A stretch of DNA of 64,000 nucleotides from JACMQX01 sp044225675. Lineage in GTDB: Bacteria > Pseudomonadota > Gammaproteobacteria > Burkholderiales > Burkholderiaceae_C. The number at the start of each line of letters is the position of its first letter. Position 1 is the stretch's first letter. Made by a program: the position numbers and the translations under genes. Under the pieces are notes generated by a model. The model made no database searches. It was given only the letters and a program-made list of their open reading frames with translations, and had not been told where the DNA came from. This document shows positions 53,862 to 63,057 of this stretch, one piece after another. Where the stretch lies: the NCBI GenBank assembly GCA_044225675.1, contig JBGAIH010000006.1, positions 1 to 64,000 of the forward strand, written 5' to 3'.

Positions 53862-55787
53862 CTACCAGCTGTCGATGGCCCGGCTGCCGTCGGCGCCTGC
53901 GGCCGGGCCGCTGGCCTGCAGGCCGCGCGCCAGCCATTGGCGGGTGCGCGCCGGATCGATCACCGCATCGATCTCGAGCGTGGCGGCCATGTTGAGCGCC
54001 CCGCCCTGCTCGTACTGCGCCGCCACCAGGCGGTCCAGCAGCGCCTGGCGCTGCGGCCCGTCGGGCACAGCTTCCAGCTCCTTGCGGTAGCCGAGCTTCA
54101 CCGCCCCTTCGAGTCCCATCGCACCGAACTCGGCCGTGGGCCAGGCCACGGTGAACACCGGCTCATGGAAGCCGCCCGCTGTCATCGCCATCGCACCCAG
54201 GCCATAGCCCTTGCGCAGGACGATGCTGAAGTACGGCACCCGCAGATGCGCCGCCGCGATGAACATGCGGCTGACATGCCGCACCTGGGCCCGGGCCTCG
54301 ATGTCCGGGCCGACCATGAAGCCCGGCGTGTCGACGAAGCTCACCAGCGGCAGGCCATGGGCATTGCACAGTTGCATGAAACGCGCCGCCTTGTCGGCCG
54401 CGTCGGCGTCGATCGCGCCGCCCAGGTGCAGCGGATTGTTGGCCAGCAGGCCGACCGGCCGGCCGCCGATGCGCGCAAGCGCCGTGTGAATGCCCAGCCC
54501 GAAGCCGCTGCGCAGCATCAGCAGGCTGCCTGCGTCGGCCACGCCCTGCAAGGCAGCCCGCGTGTCATAGGCGCGCAGCCGGTTCTCGGGCACCACGTCG
54601 CGCAGAGCCAGATCGGCCGGTACCGGCTCGTCCGGAACCTTCTCCTCCAAGCCCGGGGGCTGCGCCCCCGGGCCTGCACCGCGGGGCGTCGCCCCCTGGA
54701 AATACGACAGGTACTGGCGTGCCGCCGCCACGGCCTGCACCTCGTCATCGACCAGCACGTCGATGACGCCGTTGCCATGCTGGTCTGCGGCCGGCCCGAT
54801 CTCCTCGGGGCGGAACACGCCCAGGCCCCCGCCCTCGATCATCGCGGGGCCGCCCATGCCGATGTTCGCGCTTCGGGTGGCGATGATCACGTCGCTGCAG
54901 CCCAGCAGCGCCGCATTGCCGGCAAAGCAGCGCCCCGCCACGATGCCCACCACCGGCACCCGCCCATTGAGCCGCGCGTAGCTCGCGAAGGTCGGCACGT
55001 GCAGGCCGGCGACGACCGGCATGTCGGTATCGCCGGGACGGCCGCCGCCGCCTTCGGCCAGCAGCACCACCGGCAGCCGCTCGCGCAGGGCGATGCCCAG
55101 CATGCGGTCGGTCTTCTGGTGGTTGCGCATGCCCTGCGTGCCGGCCAGCACCGTGGCGTCGTAAGCCATCACCACGCAACGCGCGCGATCGGCACCGAAG
55201 CGGTCGCCATTGATGGAGCCGATGCCCGTGACCATGCCGTCCGCCGGCGTGTTGCGCATCAGATCGTCGGCATCGCGCCGGCGCGACTGCGCAGCGACGG
55301 CCAGCGCGCCGTACTCGATGAAGCTGCCCGCGTCGCACAGCGCGTCGATGTTCTCGCGCGCGGTGCGCAGACCCAGCGCATGGCGCCGGGCCACCGCTTC
55401 GGGGCGCTGCGCGTCGAGCGTGAAGGCCTGGCGTTCGAGCGCGCGGCGCAGGTCGGCGCGCACGGTGCCCGCGCCCTCGCCTTTGCGCTCGCCCGCGCCC
55501 ACGCCCTCGGCTGCAGGATCACCCGGCACCGGGGGCGCCGGCTTTGCAGGCTCGGCCGCCAGCGCCTGCGGCAGCGCGGCGAGCCGGGCCAGCACCGCCC
55601 CTTCGTCCACCACCTCGCCTTCGGCGTACAGCAGCTCCAGCACTTGCGCTGGCGCAGTGGCTCGCAGCTCATGCTCCATCTTCATGGCCTCGACCACCAG
55701 CAGCAGGTCGCCAGCGCGCACCCGGTCGCCTGAGGAGACCTGCCATTGGACGATGCGGGCCTGGAGGGGGGCGCGAAGTTCGTTCAT
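53862..55787 (-). CDS. Biotinyl-domain fused to carboxyltransferase (acyl-CoA carboxylase beta type)
   Basis: The 641-residue protein begins with a biotinyl domain (VEAMKMEH, biotin Lys about 36). A linker precedes a carboxyl-transferase domain in two lobes: GMVTGIGSINGDRFGADRAR, MGMGGPAMIEGGG-like IGMGGPAMIEGGGLGVFRPE, and LVSFVDTPGFMVGPDIEARA, RKGYGLGAMAMTAGGFHEP. It transfers CO2 from biotin to an acyl-CoA. No biotin carboxylase domain is present, so it must use a separate one. An insertion coded by GC palindromes lies at about 54651-54695, between the two lobes (GATPRGAGPGAQPPGLEEKV). Substrate unknown. Confidence 0.88.
   Translation of the reverse strand: MNELRAPLQARIVQWQVSSGDRVRAGDLLLVVEAMKMEHELRATAPAQVLELLYAEGEVVDEGAVLARLAALPQALAAEPAKPAPPVPGDPAAEGVGAGERKGEGAGTVRADLRRALERQAFTLDAQRPEAVARRHALGLRTARENIDALCDAGSFIEYGALAVAAQSRRRDADDLMRNTPADGMVTGIGSINGDRFGADRARCVVMAYDATVLAGTQGMRNHQKTDRMLGIALRERLPVVLLAEGGGGRPGDTDMPVVAGLHVPTFASYARLNGRVPVVGIVAGRCFAGNAALLGCSDVIIATRSANIGMGGPAMIEGGGLGVFRPEEIGPAADQHGNGVIDVLVDDEVQAVAAARQYLSYFQGATPRGAGPGAQPPGLEEKVPDEPVPADLALRDVVPENRLRAYDTRAALQGVADAGSLLMLRSGFGLGIHTALARIGGRPVGLLANNPLHLGGAIDADAADKAARFMQLCNAHGLPLVSFVDTPGFMVGPDIEARAQVRHVSRMFIAAAHLRVPYFSIVLRKGYGLGAMAMTAGGFHEPVFTVAWPTAEFGAMGLEGAVKLGYRKELEAVPDGPQRQALLDRLVAAQYEQGGALNMAATLEIDAVIDPARTRQWLARGLQASGPAAGADGSRAIDSW
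54651..54695. repeat. Two GC palindromes inside the carboxyltransferase gene
   Basis: GCCCGGGGGC-TGC-GCCCCCGGGC (54651-54673) is followed by GGGGC-GTC-GCCCC (54683-54695). Both are translated in frame (residues GATPRGAGPGAQPPG) within a linker that homologues would be expected to keep short. A GGGGC-TGC-GCCCC copy also occurs at 58700-58712 in an intergenic gap, so this looks like a dispersed palindrome. Confidence 0.6.
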
Positions 55788-55836
55788 GCGGGCATTCTGC
55801 GGCAGCGCCGCAGCCGGGGGAGTCAACTGAGTGACG

Positions 55837-57561
55837 TCAGGCCAGTGAGGCCCTCGGCCCGGGCGGGATGATGCGTTGGGACGCCAGGTCGAACTCCACC
55901 CGCTTCTGGCTGCCGGCCGCCGGGTCGTCCAGTGCGCCGGACAGCAGCGTCAGCCCTTCGGCGACCGTCATGCTCTGGCCATCGAAGCGGCCGAAGGCGA
56001 TCCGCAGCGACACGTCGCGGGCCCGGATGCCATAGCCATCGCTGCGCAAACCCTGGGCAAACAGTGCGGTCAGCAGCCCGCTCACGCCGCCCGAGCCGCC
56101 GAGCCGCAGCAGCGGCAGTTCGTGAAAGGACCAGCGGCCGGTGTGATTGCGCGCATGCACCGCAAACTCCATGAGCGAGTAGATGTAGCGCTCGACGCTC
56201 ACCGCGTCCGTCTCGCGCAGCGTCGGGGAGCCGGGCGCCAGTCCTTCCAGGCGCATGAGCATCAGCGTGGCGGGCGCATGCCCGGTCGCTGCGATGGCCT
56301 GCGCCAGCCGCTCGGCAAGCTGGGCCCGCGTCTCGCCGGGGGGGCCGGCGTCCTCGGCCACGTTGGCCCGCTGGCGCAGCACGAGGGCCTGGCGCTGCTC
56401 CAGCAGGAACAGCCCGCGAAAGTTGAAAGGCAGTTGCACCACGCTGCAGACCGGGATCACCAGCAGCATCCAGGGCTGAAAGCCCCACACGCCCGACGTG
56501 CCCACCAGCGTGATCGCGGCCCCGAGCGCCACGGGACTGAAGCCCCCAAGCAGCCACAGCGCCACCCGGTTGGCAGTGCGCCAGGCCAGGAAGATGCTCG
56601 ACAGACCCATGACGATGGCGATCCAGCCCGACCCCTGCGCCACCGCCTGCTGGACATGCAGGGGCAGCGGCAGGCTCGCCAGGCCGGCGAGCGGGCACAG
56701 CACCCCCAGGCGCAGCAGCCAGCGCGAGTAGGCCGGCGCGCGCACGTCGAGCGTGAAGGCGCTGCGAAACAGCAGCAGGGCCGCGCCCGCGGCGAACCCG
56801 GTCATCGTCGTGGCCAGGGGCCCGCGAAGCCCGGTGAGCGCGGGCCACAGCCAGGACTCGCCGAAGCCCGTGACGAAGACTCGGGTGAGGCTGGAGCACA
56901 GGCACAGCACGGCGAAGTAGCCCCAGGCCACGCTGCGCCGCAGCACCGCCCGGCCGGCGGCAAACAGCAGCGCCAGCAGCGCGGCGATGAACGAGGCCGA
57001 CTGGAGAAGAATCGTGCCCTCCGAATCGCTGGCCCACTGCTCCTGCGGTACCAGCCGCAAGGTCCCCAGCGCCGGCACGGCCGTGACGATGCGCAGGTAG
57101 AACACCTGGGACTCGGACGACGCCGATTCAGGGATCTGGAAGGTGGCCGGGAACCGGGAGCGGGCGCGCTGCGGCGCCGGCACCACGCGCCCGGCTTCCA
57201 GCGGCTGCGCAACGCCGTGCGCCTGCGGCAGATACAGCTGGGCGCGGACAACCGAAGGGTGCGTGAGCTCCAGCGTCCACGGCCCGGGCGCAACGCCCGC
57301 CGCCACTTCGAGCGCGTACCAGACGGGGGCACGCGAGCCGGTCTGGAAGACGTTGTCGAGCTGGCGTGTGGTGGTGCCCTGCAAGGCCGCGCGCGCGGCG
57401 GCCAGATTGTCCTGTCCCGGCGGCGGCTGCCACACGCGCACCGACGCGATGGGGACTTCCTGCGCCTGTGCCGTGCCCGCCGGGAGCAGCCATTGCAGGA
57501 CCAGAAAAATCACCAGCCCGCAGACGGTCAGCCAGGACGTGTTGTTGCGCGGAAGAAGCAC
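55837..57561 (-). CDS. 7TM-DISM receptor with degenerate GGDEF-like domain
   Basis: The 574-residue protein has a signal sequence (WLTVCGLVIFLVLQWLLPAG), an extracellular DISMED2-like beta domain (VWYALEVAAGVAPGPWTLEL, PATFQIPESASSESQVFYLR), seven hydrophobic helices (about 185-385) and a C-terminal domain of about 170 residues. The C-terminal domain looks like a GGDEF fold but the catalytic motif reads RLGGSGG instead of GGDEF, so it is unlikely to make c-di-GMP. The start is uncertain: GTG at 57561 is chosen because it gives VLLPRNNTSWLT before the signal. Confidence 0.75.
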   Translation of the reverse strand: MLLPRNNTSWLTVCGLVIFLVLQWLLPAGTAQAQEVPIASVRVWQPPPGQDNLAAARAALQGTTTRQLDNVFQTGSRAPVWYALEVAAGVAPGPWTLELTHPSVVRAQLYLPQAHGVAQPLEAGRVVPAPQRARSRFPATFQIPESASSESQVFYLRIVTAVPALGTLRLVPQEQWASDSEGTILLQSASFIAALLALLFAAGRAVLRRSVAWGYFAVLCLCSSLTRVFVTGFGESWLWPALTGLRGPLATTMTGFAAGAALLLFRSAFTLDVRAPAYSRWLLRLGVLCPLAGLASLPLPLHVQQAVAQGSGWIAIVMGLSSIFLAWRTANRVALWLLGGFSPVALGAAITLVGTSGVWGFQPWMLLVIPVCSVVQLPFNFRGLFLLEQRQALVLRQRANVAEDAGPPGETRAQLAERLAQAIAATGHAPATLMLMRLEGLAPGSPTLRETDAVSVERYIYSLMEFAVHARNHTGRWSFHELPLLRLGGSGGVSGLLTALFAQGLRSDGYGIRARDVSLRIAFGRFDGQSMTVAEGLTLLSGALDDPAAGSQKRVEFDLASQRIIPPGPRASLA

Positions 57562-57621
57562 CGGCGCATTGTAGGCGTCAGGCTTGCGACGGCCTGACCC
57601 GGTGGCCGCACAATGCGGTGC

Positions 57622-58629
57622 ATGGAAACCCCCAGCTGCCTGATCGAAGTCTCGCGCGGCCAGACCGTCGAGAACCAGCACTTCGGCGCGATGGCGGTCG
57701 TCGACACCGACGGCCGGCTCGTCGCCTCCTTCGGCAACCCCCAGCGGCTGGCCTTCACCCGCTCGACCCTCAAGCCGTTCCAGGCGCTGCCTTTCATGGA
57801 AGCCGGCGGCGCCGAGCGCATGGGCTTCGGCAGCCGCCAGGTGGCCCTGCTGTGCGCCAGCCACAACGGCGAGAACATGCACGTCGCCGAGGTCCAGGGC
57901 ATGCTCGATCGTGCGGGCCTCACGTACCGGGCGCTGCGCTGCGGCTGCCACGTGCCCTATTTCTTCGAGCATGGCGTGGCGGGCGTCGCGGGTGCCTTCG
58001 ACGAGCGGCACCACAACTGCAGCGGCAAGCACGCGGGCTTTCTGGCGCATTGCGTGCAGCAGGGTCTGCCGCTGGACACCTACCTCGACCCCGGCCATCC
58101 CTTGCAGCAGGCGGTGCAAGCCAGCGTGGCGCGCGCGGCGGGGCTGGCGCCCGGGCAACTGGCCAGCGGCACGGACGGCTGCTCGGCACCCAACTTCGCG
58201 ATGCCCCTGGCCGCTCTGGCGCGAGCCTATGCGCGGCTTGCGTCCGGCGCGCGCGACGCCGAGTTCGGCGGCAGCTTCGAGCGCCTGTCGCAGGCGATGA
58301 CGGCGCACCCCGAGCTGGTCAGCGGCACCGGTCGCAACGACGCGGCCTTCATGCGGGCCGGCCGCGGCGACTGGGTGACCAAGGTCGGCGCCGACGGCAT
58401 GCAGGCAGTGGCCAGCCGCAGCCGCGGCCAGGCTCTGGTGATCAAGATCGCCGACGGCAACAAGCCGGCGCTGTTCGCCGCTACGGTCGAAGCGCTGGAC
58501 CAGCTGGGCTGGCTCGACGACGCGCAGCGTGCCGCCCTGGAGCCCTGGCGGGCGCGGGCGATCACCAGCGTGCGTGGCGCCCGGGTCGGCGAGCGGCGCG
58601 CGGTGTTCCGGCTCGCGTGGCAGGGCTAG
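57622..58629 (+). CDS. L-asparaginase II family protein
   Basis: The 335-residue protein matches the PF06089 (AnsA/B-unrelated, thermolabile-like) asparaginase family: TRSTLKPFQALPF, LLCASHNGENMHVAEVQGML, HNCSGKHAGFLAHC and a late VTKVGADGMQAVASRSRGQA. It is predicted to deamidate asparagine to aspartate, although members are thinly characterised. Start ATG 57622 gives METPSCLIEVSRGQT. It converges with putA. Confidence 0.88.
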   Translation: METPSCLIEVSRGQTVENQHFGAMAVVDTDGRLVASFGNPQRLAFTRSTLKPFQALPFMEAGGAERMGFGSRQVALLCASHNGENMHVAEVQGMLDRAGLTYRALRCGCHVPYFFEHGVAGVAGAFDERHHNCSGKHAGFLAHCVQQGLPLDTYLDPGHPLQQAVQASVARAAGLAPGQLASGTDGCSAPNFAMPLAALARAYARLASGARDAEFGGSFERLSQAMTAHPELVSGTGRNDAAFMRAGRGDWVTKVGADGMQAVASRSRGQALVIKIADGNKPALFAATVEALDQLGWLDDAQRAALEPWRARAITSVRGARVGERRAVFRLAWQG

Positions 58630-58697
58630 CATGCTGGCGGCCCCGTGTCGGCAACACCTGCAGCGGCTGCATCCCCTGCGCAGCCTGCACCGGCTGC

Positions 58698-58712
58698 GCG
58701 GGGCTGCGCCCC
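58698..58712. repeat. Palindrome GGGGC-TGC-GCCCC downstream of asparaginase II
   Basis: It lies in the 99-bp gap between the asparaginase and putA stops. It has the same core as the palindrome inside the carboxyltransferase. A cytosine-rich start and lack of a T-run make it no clear terminator. Confidence 0.4.
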
Positions 58713-58728
58713 GGGGCTTGCGGGCCGG

Positions 58729-61700
58729 TCAGGCCAGCAGGGCCACGTTGCCACCGGCCGCTGCCGTGTTGATGGTGAGCGTCCGCTCGGCGCAGAAGCG
58801 CGGCAGGTAGTTCGGTCCGCCGGCCTTCGGCCCCGTACCGCTCAGGCCTTCGCCGCCGAAGGGCTGCACGCCGACCACGGCCCCGACGATGTTGCGGTTG
58901 ACGTACACGTTGCCCACGCGCGCGGCGGCCGCCAGCGCCAGCGCCCGGCTGTCGATGCGCGTCTGGATGCCCAGGGTCAGCCCGTAGCCGAGCGCATTGA
59001 CCTGGGCGATGACCGCCTGCGGATCGCCCGACCAGCGCACGACCTGCAGCACCGGGCCGAAGATTTCCTCGCGCACGTCGGCGATGGCGTCCACTTCGAA
59101 GATCTGCGGCGCGATGACATGCTCCGGTCCGGCCGGACGGGTCCCGGCCGCCTCGGGCTGCGCGTCACCGCCACGCAGCGCCGCTGCGGCCCGGGCGCCG
59201 ACCTGCAGCGGCCGCGCGCGCGCGGCGAGCCGGTCGATCTGGCTCTGGATCGTCTCGAACGCCTGCCGGTCGATGACCGGCCCCACGTCGGTCGCAAGGT
59301 CCGCCGGATCGCCGAGCACCAGCTCACGCGCCGCACCGGCAACCATCTCGAGCACGGCATCGGCCACCGCCTCGTGCACGCACAGGAGGCGCAGCGCCGA
59401 GCAGCGCTGGCCGGCCGAGCGGAAGGCGCTCTGCACCACCGCATCGGCCACCTGCTCGGGCAGCGCGGTGGAGTCCACCAGCATGGCGTTGAGGCCGCCG
59501 GTCTCCGCGATCAGCGGCACGATCGGCCCGTCCTTGGCTGCGAGTGCGCGCTGGATCAGCTTGGCCACCTGGGTCGAGCCGGTGAACACCACGCCGGCAA
59601 TGTCGGGATGCGCCACCAGGGCCGCACCCACCGTTTCGCCCGTGCCGTGCAGCAGCTGCAGCACCGGCTCGGGCACGCCGGCCGCATGCAGGATGCGCAC
59701 CGCCTCCCGCGCAATCGCCGGAGTCTGCTCCGCCGGCTTGGCGAGCGCCGCATTGCCGGTCGCGAGGGCGGCCGCCACCTGGCCGGTGAAGATGGCCAGC
59801 GGAAAGTTCCACGGGCCGATGCACACCCAGGTGCCGCGCGCGACCAGCCGCAGCTCGTTGCTCTCGCCCGTGACGCCCCATGACGCCTGCACGCCGGCGG
59901 CCGGCGCTGCGCCGTTCGGCGCGCAGGGCCCTGCGCCGTCGGGCGCGCAAGGCAGTGCGCGGGGCGCCATGACGCGCTCGGCCTCGTCCGCGTAGTAGCG
60001 CAGAAAGTCCACCGCCTCGCGGACCTCGGCGATCGCATCGCCCCAGGTCTTGAAGGCCTCGCGCACGAGCAGCGCGCACAGGGGCGTCAGGCGGGCCTGC
60101 ATGGCGTCGGCCGCCTGACGCAGGATCGCGGCGCGCCGGCCGACCGACGTAGCCTGCCAGGCCGGCTGCGCCTCGCAGGCGCGCTTCACCGCAGCGTCCA
60201 CGTCGCCGACGTCCGCCATGGCCAGTGCGGGCACCTGCGTGTGCGCATGCGCAGCCAGCAGCGGCTCGCGCAGGGCCTGCACCGCGAGGTCGAGACCGGC
60301 GCTGTTGGGCCGCTGCGGGCCGTAGATCTGCGCCGGCAGCGGCAAGGCTGCGTCCGCGGCCTCCCACAGCGGCGAGGCCAGCAGCGTATCCAGGCCCACG
60401 GATTCGTCCGCCAGCTGATGCACGAAGGAGGAATTGGCGCCGTTTTCCAGCAGGCGGCGCACCAGATAGGCCAGCAGGTCGCGGTGCGCGCCCACCGGCG
60501 CATACACCCGCACCGGCAGCGCGCCGGAGCGCGCGACCTCGCGGTACACGCCTTCGCCCATGCCATGCAGGCGCTGCAGCTCGAAGGCCGCGCCCTGGCG
60601 TTCGGCCATCTGCACGATGGCGGCAATGGTGGCCGCATTGTGGGTGGCGAACTGCGGGTAGATCACGTCCGAAGCCTGCAGCATCGCCTGCGCGCAGGCG
60701 AGGTAGGACACGTCGGTGTGGTGCTTGTGGGTGAAGACCGGATAGGCCGGCAGGCCCAGCTCCTGCGCACGCTTGATCTCGGCGTCCCAGTAGGCCCCCT
60801 TGACCAGCCGGCACATCAGGCGCAGGCCGTGCCGCCGCCCGATGTCCGCCACATGCCGCACCAGTTCGAGGGCGCGCGTCTGGTACGCCTGCATGGCCAG
60901 CCCCAGCCCCTGCCATTGCGGGTGGCGTGCGGCCCCATGCCGGGCCAGCGCTTCGAACACATCCAGCGACAGCTCCAGGCGGTCGACTTCCTCGGCGTCG
61001 ATGGTCAGGCTGATGCCGGCTGCGGCCGCCAGGTCGCACAGCCCGGCCACGCGCGGCACCAGCTCGGCCATGACGCGCGCCTGCTGGGCGTGCTCGTAGC
61101 GCGGATGCAAGGCACTGAGCTTGATCGAGATGCCGTCGCGCGCTTCGGTGGGCAGGTCCTGGCCCGCACGGGCCGCGATCGCCTCGATCGCGGCCCGGTA
61201 GCTGGCGAGGTAGCGGTCGGCGTCGGCCTGGGTGCGCGCGCCCTCGCCCAGCATGTCGTAGCTGTAGCGCAGGCCCGGCCGCTGCCGGCGCGCGGCGTCG
61301 GCCTCCTGCAGCGCGTCGGCCATGGTCTGCCCCAGCACGAACTGGCGTCCGAGCAGCTGCACCGCGCGCAGCGCCGCCGCCACGACGGTGCGGGCGCCCA
61401 GGCGCGCTGCAAGGCCCGCGCCGCCATCGGCATCGGGCAGGAAGTGGCGCGACAGCGCGATCGCCGCCGAGGACAGGCGCGCCAGTGCGCCATCGCCGGC
61501 TCCGTCGAAATCCGCGCGGCCCAGCTGGTCGGCGGTCAGCGCAATCGCGGTCTCGGCGTCGGGCACCCGCAGCAGGGCCTCGGCCAGCCGCATCAGCGCC
61601 AGGCCCTCGGCGCTTGCGATCGGGTACTCCTTGAGCAGGCTTTCCATGGCCCAGAACGGCGGCGGATGATCGCGCACCGCCTGGACCCAGGGCTGGGCCT

Positions 61701-61803
61701 CGCGCGCTGCGGCAGACCAGTCGAGCGCCCCGCGCAGCAGGCTCAGCCGGTCGGCCAGCACCTCGCGTTCAGGACGGTAGGGAAAGGGAAGACGGTCAGA
61801 CAT
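58729..61803 (-). CDS. putA: Proline dehydrogenase / glutamate-semialdehyde dehydrogenase, short form
   Basis: The 1024-residue bifunctional enzyme has a proline dehydrogenase barrel (about 110-480; GISIKLSALHPRYEHAQQAR, LMCRLVKGAYWDAEIKRAQ, FATHNAATIAAIVQMAER) and an aldehyde dehydrogenase domain (about 510-1010; GPWNFPLAIFTGQVAAALAT, LIAETGGLNAMLVDS with catalytic Glu, RSAGQRCSALRLLCVHEAV with catalytic Cys). It converts proline to glutamate. The N-terminal ribbon-helix-helix repressor domain of long PutA is absent, so regulation must come from outside, here probably the divergent Lrp protein. A Pro/Ala insertion at about residues 650-670 adds low-complexity sequence. Confidence 0.95.
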   Translation of the reverse strand: MSDRLPFPYRPEREVLADRLSLLRGALDWSAAAREAQPWVQAVRDHPPPFWAMESLLKEYPIASAEGLALMRLAEALLRVPDAETAIALTADQLGRADFDGAGDGALARLSSAAIALSRHFLPDADGGAGLAARLGARTVVAAALRAVQLLGRQFVLGQTMADALQEADAARRQRPGLRYSYDMLGEGARTQADADRYLASYRAAIEAIAARAGQDLPTEARDGISIKLSALHPRYEHAQQARVMAELVPRVAGLCDLAAAAGISLTIDAEEVDRLELSLDVFEALARHGAARHPQWQGLGLAMQAYQTRALELVRHVADIGRRHGLRLMCRLVKGAYWDAEIKRAQELGLPAYPVFTHKHHTDVSYLACAQAMLQASDVIYPQFATHNAATIAAIVQMAERQGAAFELQRLHGMGEGVYREVARSGALPVRVYAPVGAHRDLLAYLVRRLLENGANSSFVHQLADESVGLDTLLASPLWEAADAALPLPAQIYGPQRPNSAGLDLAVQALREPLLAAHAHTQVPALAMADVGDVDAAVKRACEAQPAWQATSVGRRAAILRQAADAMQARLTPLCALLVREAFKTWGDAIAEVREAVDFLRYYADEAERVMAPRALPCAPDGAGPCAPNGAAPAAGVQASWGVTGESNELRLVARGTWVCIGPWNFPLAIFTGQVAAALATGNAALAKPAEQTPAIAREAVRILHAAGVPEPVLQLLHGTGETVGAALVAHPDIAGVVFTGSTQVAKLIQRALAAKDGPIVPLIAETGGLNAMLVDSTALPEQVADAVVQSAFRSAGQRCSALRLLCVHEAVADAVLEMVAGAARELVLGDPADLATDVGPVIDRQAFETIQSQIDRLAARARPLQVGARAAAALRGGDAQPEAAGTRPAGPEHVIAPQIFEVDAIADVREEIFGPVLQVVRWSGDPQAVIAQVNALGYGLTLGIQTRIDSRALALAAAARVGNVYVNRNIVGAVVGVQPFGGEGLSGTGPKAGGPNYLPRFCAERTLTINTAAAGGNVALLA

Positions 61804-61864
61804 GGGGGCCCTCTTGCATGGTGAATTTCCTCATGTTGCCGAATCTCTCGCCGAACAAATCACC

Positions 61865-61891
61865 AAATTAAGCCGTATCAGCCGATAATTT
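61865..61891. promoter_or_regulatory. Inverted-repeat operator candidate at the putA-Lrp divergent region
   Basis: AAATTA (61865-61870) and TAATTT (61886-61891) are perfect inverted arms with 15 bp between, just 8 bp before the Lrp ATG at 61899 and 62 bp from the putA start. It is an AT-rich spot in GC-rich DNA and fits a Lrp-family site for self-control and proline response. Confidence 0.5.
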
Positions 61892-61898
61892 CTCCATC

Positions 61899-62375
61899 AT
61901 GAGCCTGGCCACCCACGATCTCGACCGGATCGACCTGCGCATCCTCGACGTCCTGCAGCGGGACGGCCGCATCGCCAACCTGAAGCTGGCGGAGCAGGTG
62001 GCGCTGTCCCCCACCGCCGTCCTGGCGCGGGTGCAGCGGCTCACGCGCGAGGGCTTCATCCTCGGCTACGAAGCCCGGCTCGACCCGCTCAAGCTCGGAC
62101 GCGGCATGATGGTGTTCGTCGAGGTCCTGCTCGACCGAACCACACCCAATGTCTTCGAGGCGTTCAAGGCAGCGGTCCAGGTCCGGCCCGAGATCATGGA
62201 GTGCCACATGGTCGCCGGCGGCTTCGACTACCTGCTCAAGACCCGCATGGCCGACATGGCCGCCTACCGCGATTTCGCGGGCACCGTGCTGTGGCAGCTT
62301 CCCGGCGTGCGCGAGACGCGGACCTATGCGGTGATGGAAGAAGTGAAAAATTCCACACAATTGAGCCTGGCCTGA
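61899..62375 (+). CDS. Lrp/AsnC-family transcriptional regulator (probable putA activator)
   Basis: The 158-residue protein has an N-terminal helix-turn-helix (DLRILDVLQRDGRIANLKLA, VALSPTAVLARVQRLTREGF) and a RAM ligand domain (EIMECHMVAGGFDYLLKTRM, VLWQLPGVRETRTYAVMEEV). It is a typical PutR/BkdR-type regulator. It is divergent from putA by 95 bp and should control it with proline as co-effector; this is inferred from position. Confidence 0.92.
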   Translation: MSLATHDLDRIDLRILDVLQRDGRIANLKLAEQVALSPTAVLARVQRLTREGFILGYEARLDPLKLGRGMMVFVEVLLDRTTPNVFEAFKAAVQVRPEIMECHMVAGGFDYLLKTRMADMAAYRDFAGTVLWQLPGVRETRTYAVMEEVKNSTQLSLA

Positions 62376-62433
62376 GGACGGGGCCGCTGCACCCGCGCCG
62401 CACAATGGCTCACTTTCCCCAAGGAGGCACACC

Positions 62434-62991
62434 ATGAACTTCCGGCGCACCTTTGCCATGGCCGCGCTGGCGCTGGCCGCCACGGCCGCCAGCGCCCAGA
62501 CCCTCAAGCCCGGCTTGTGGGAGATCAGCAACAAGATGGGCGGCTCGCCCGAAATGGACAAGGCCATGGCGCAGATGCAGCAGCAGCTCGCCAGCATGCC
62601 GCCCGAGCAGCGCAAGATGATGCAGGACATGATGGCCCGCCAGGGCGTCAGCATGGGCGGGCCCGCCGCCAATGGCGGCATGACCGTGAAGATCTGCATG
62701 ACCCGCGAGATGGTCGAGCGCAATGAAATGCCGCAGCCCCAGCAGGGCGACTGCAAGACCACGATGTCGCCGCGCAGCGGCAACACGCAGAAGATCGCCT
62801 TCACCTGCACCCAGCCGCCGTCCAGCGGCGAAGGCCAGGTCACCTACCTCGGGCCCGAGGCCTACGCGATGAAGATGACGACCCAGACAAGCGTCCAGGG
62901 CAAGCCCCAGACCGTCACCATGGACGGCGGCGGCAAGTGGCTGTCGGCCGACTGCGGCGCCATCAAGCCGCTCACCCCGCCGAAGAAGTAG
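62434..62991 (+). CDS. DUF3617 periplasmic protein
   Basis: The 185-residue protein has a signal peptide (MNFRRTFAMAALALAATAAS, cut after ASA) and the DUF3617 start LKPGLWEISNKMGG. A Met/Gln-rich middle (MAQMQQQLASMPPEQRKMMQ) follows, then a domain with paired Cys (KICM, GDCKTTM, TCTQPP, SADCGAI). Function is unknown; some relatives are called lipid-transfer-like. AAGGAG is 8 bp upstream of the ATG. Confidence 0.88.
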   Translation: MNFRRTFAMAALALAATAASAQTLKPGLWEISNKMGGSPEMDKAMAQMQQQLASMPPEQRKMMQDMMARQGVSMGGPAANGGMTVKICMTREMVERNEMPQPQQGDCKTTMSPRSGNTQKIAFTCTQPPSSGEGQVTYLGPEAYAMKMTTQTSVQGKPQTVTMDGGGKWLSADCGAIKPLTPPKK

Positions 62992-63057
62992 GCCCCAGGC
63001 CGGCACCGGCCCCTGGACGAGGAGCCCGGCGCACCGGCCCCTGGGTGCCGCACGGAC

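Noticed and set aside
54651..54695. Palindromes as an intrinsic terminator inside the carboxyltransferase
   Set aside because: No T-run on either strand, and the reading frame is open through them.
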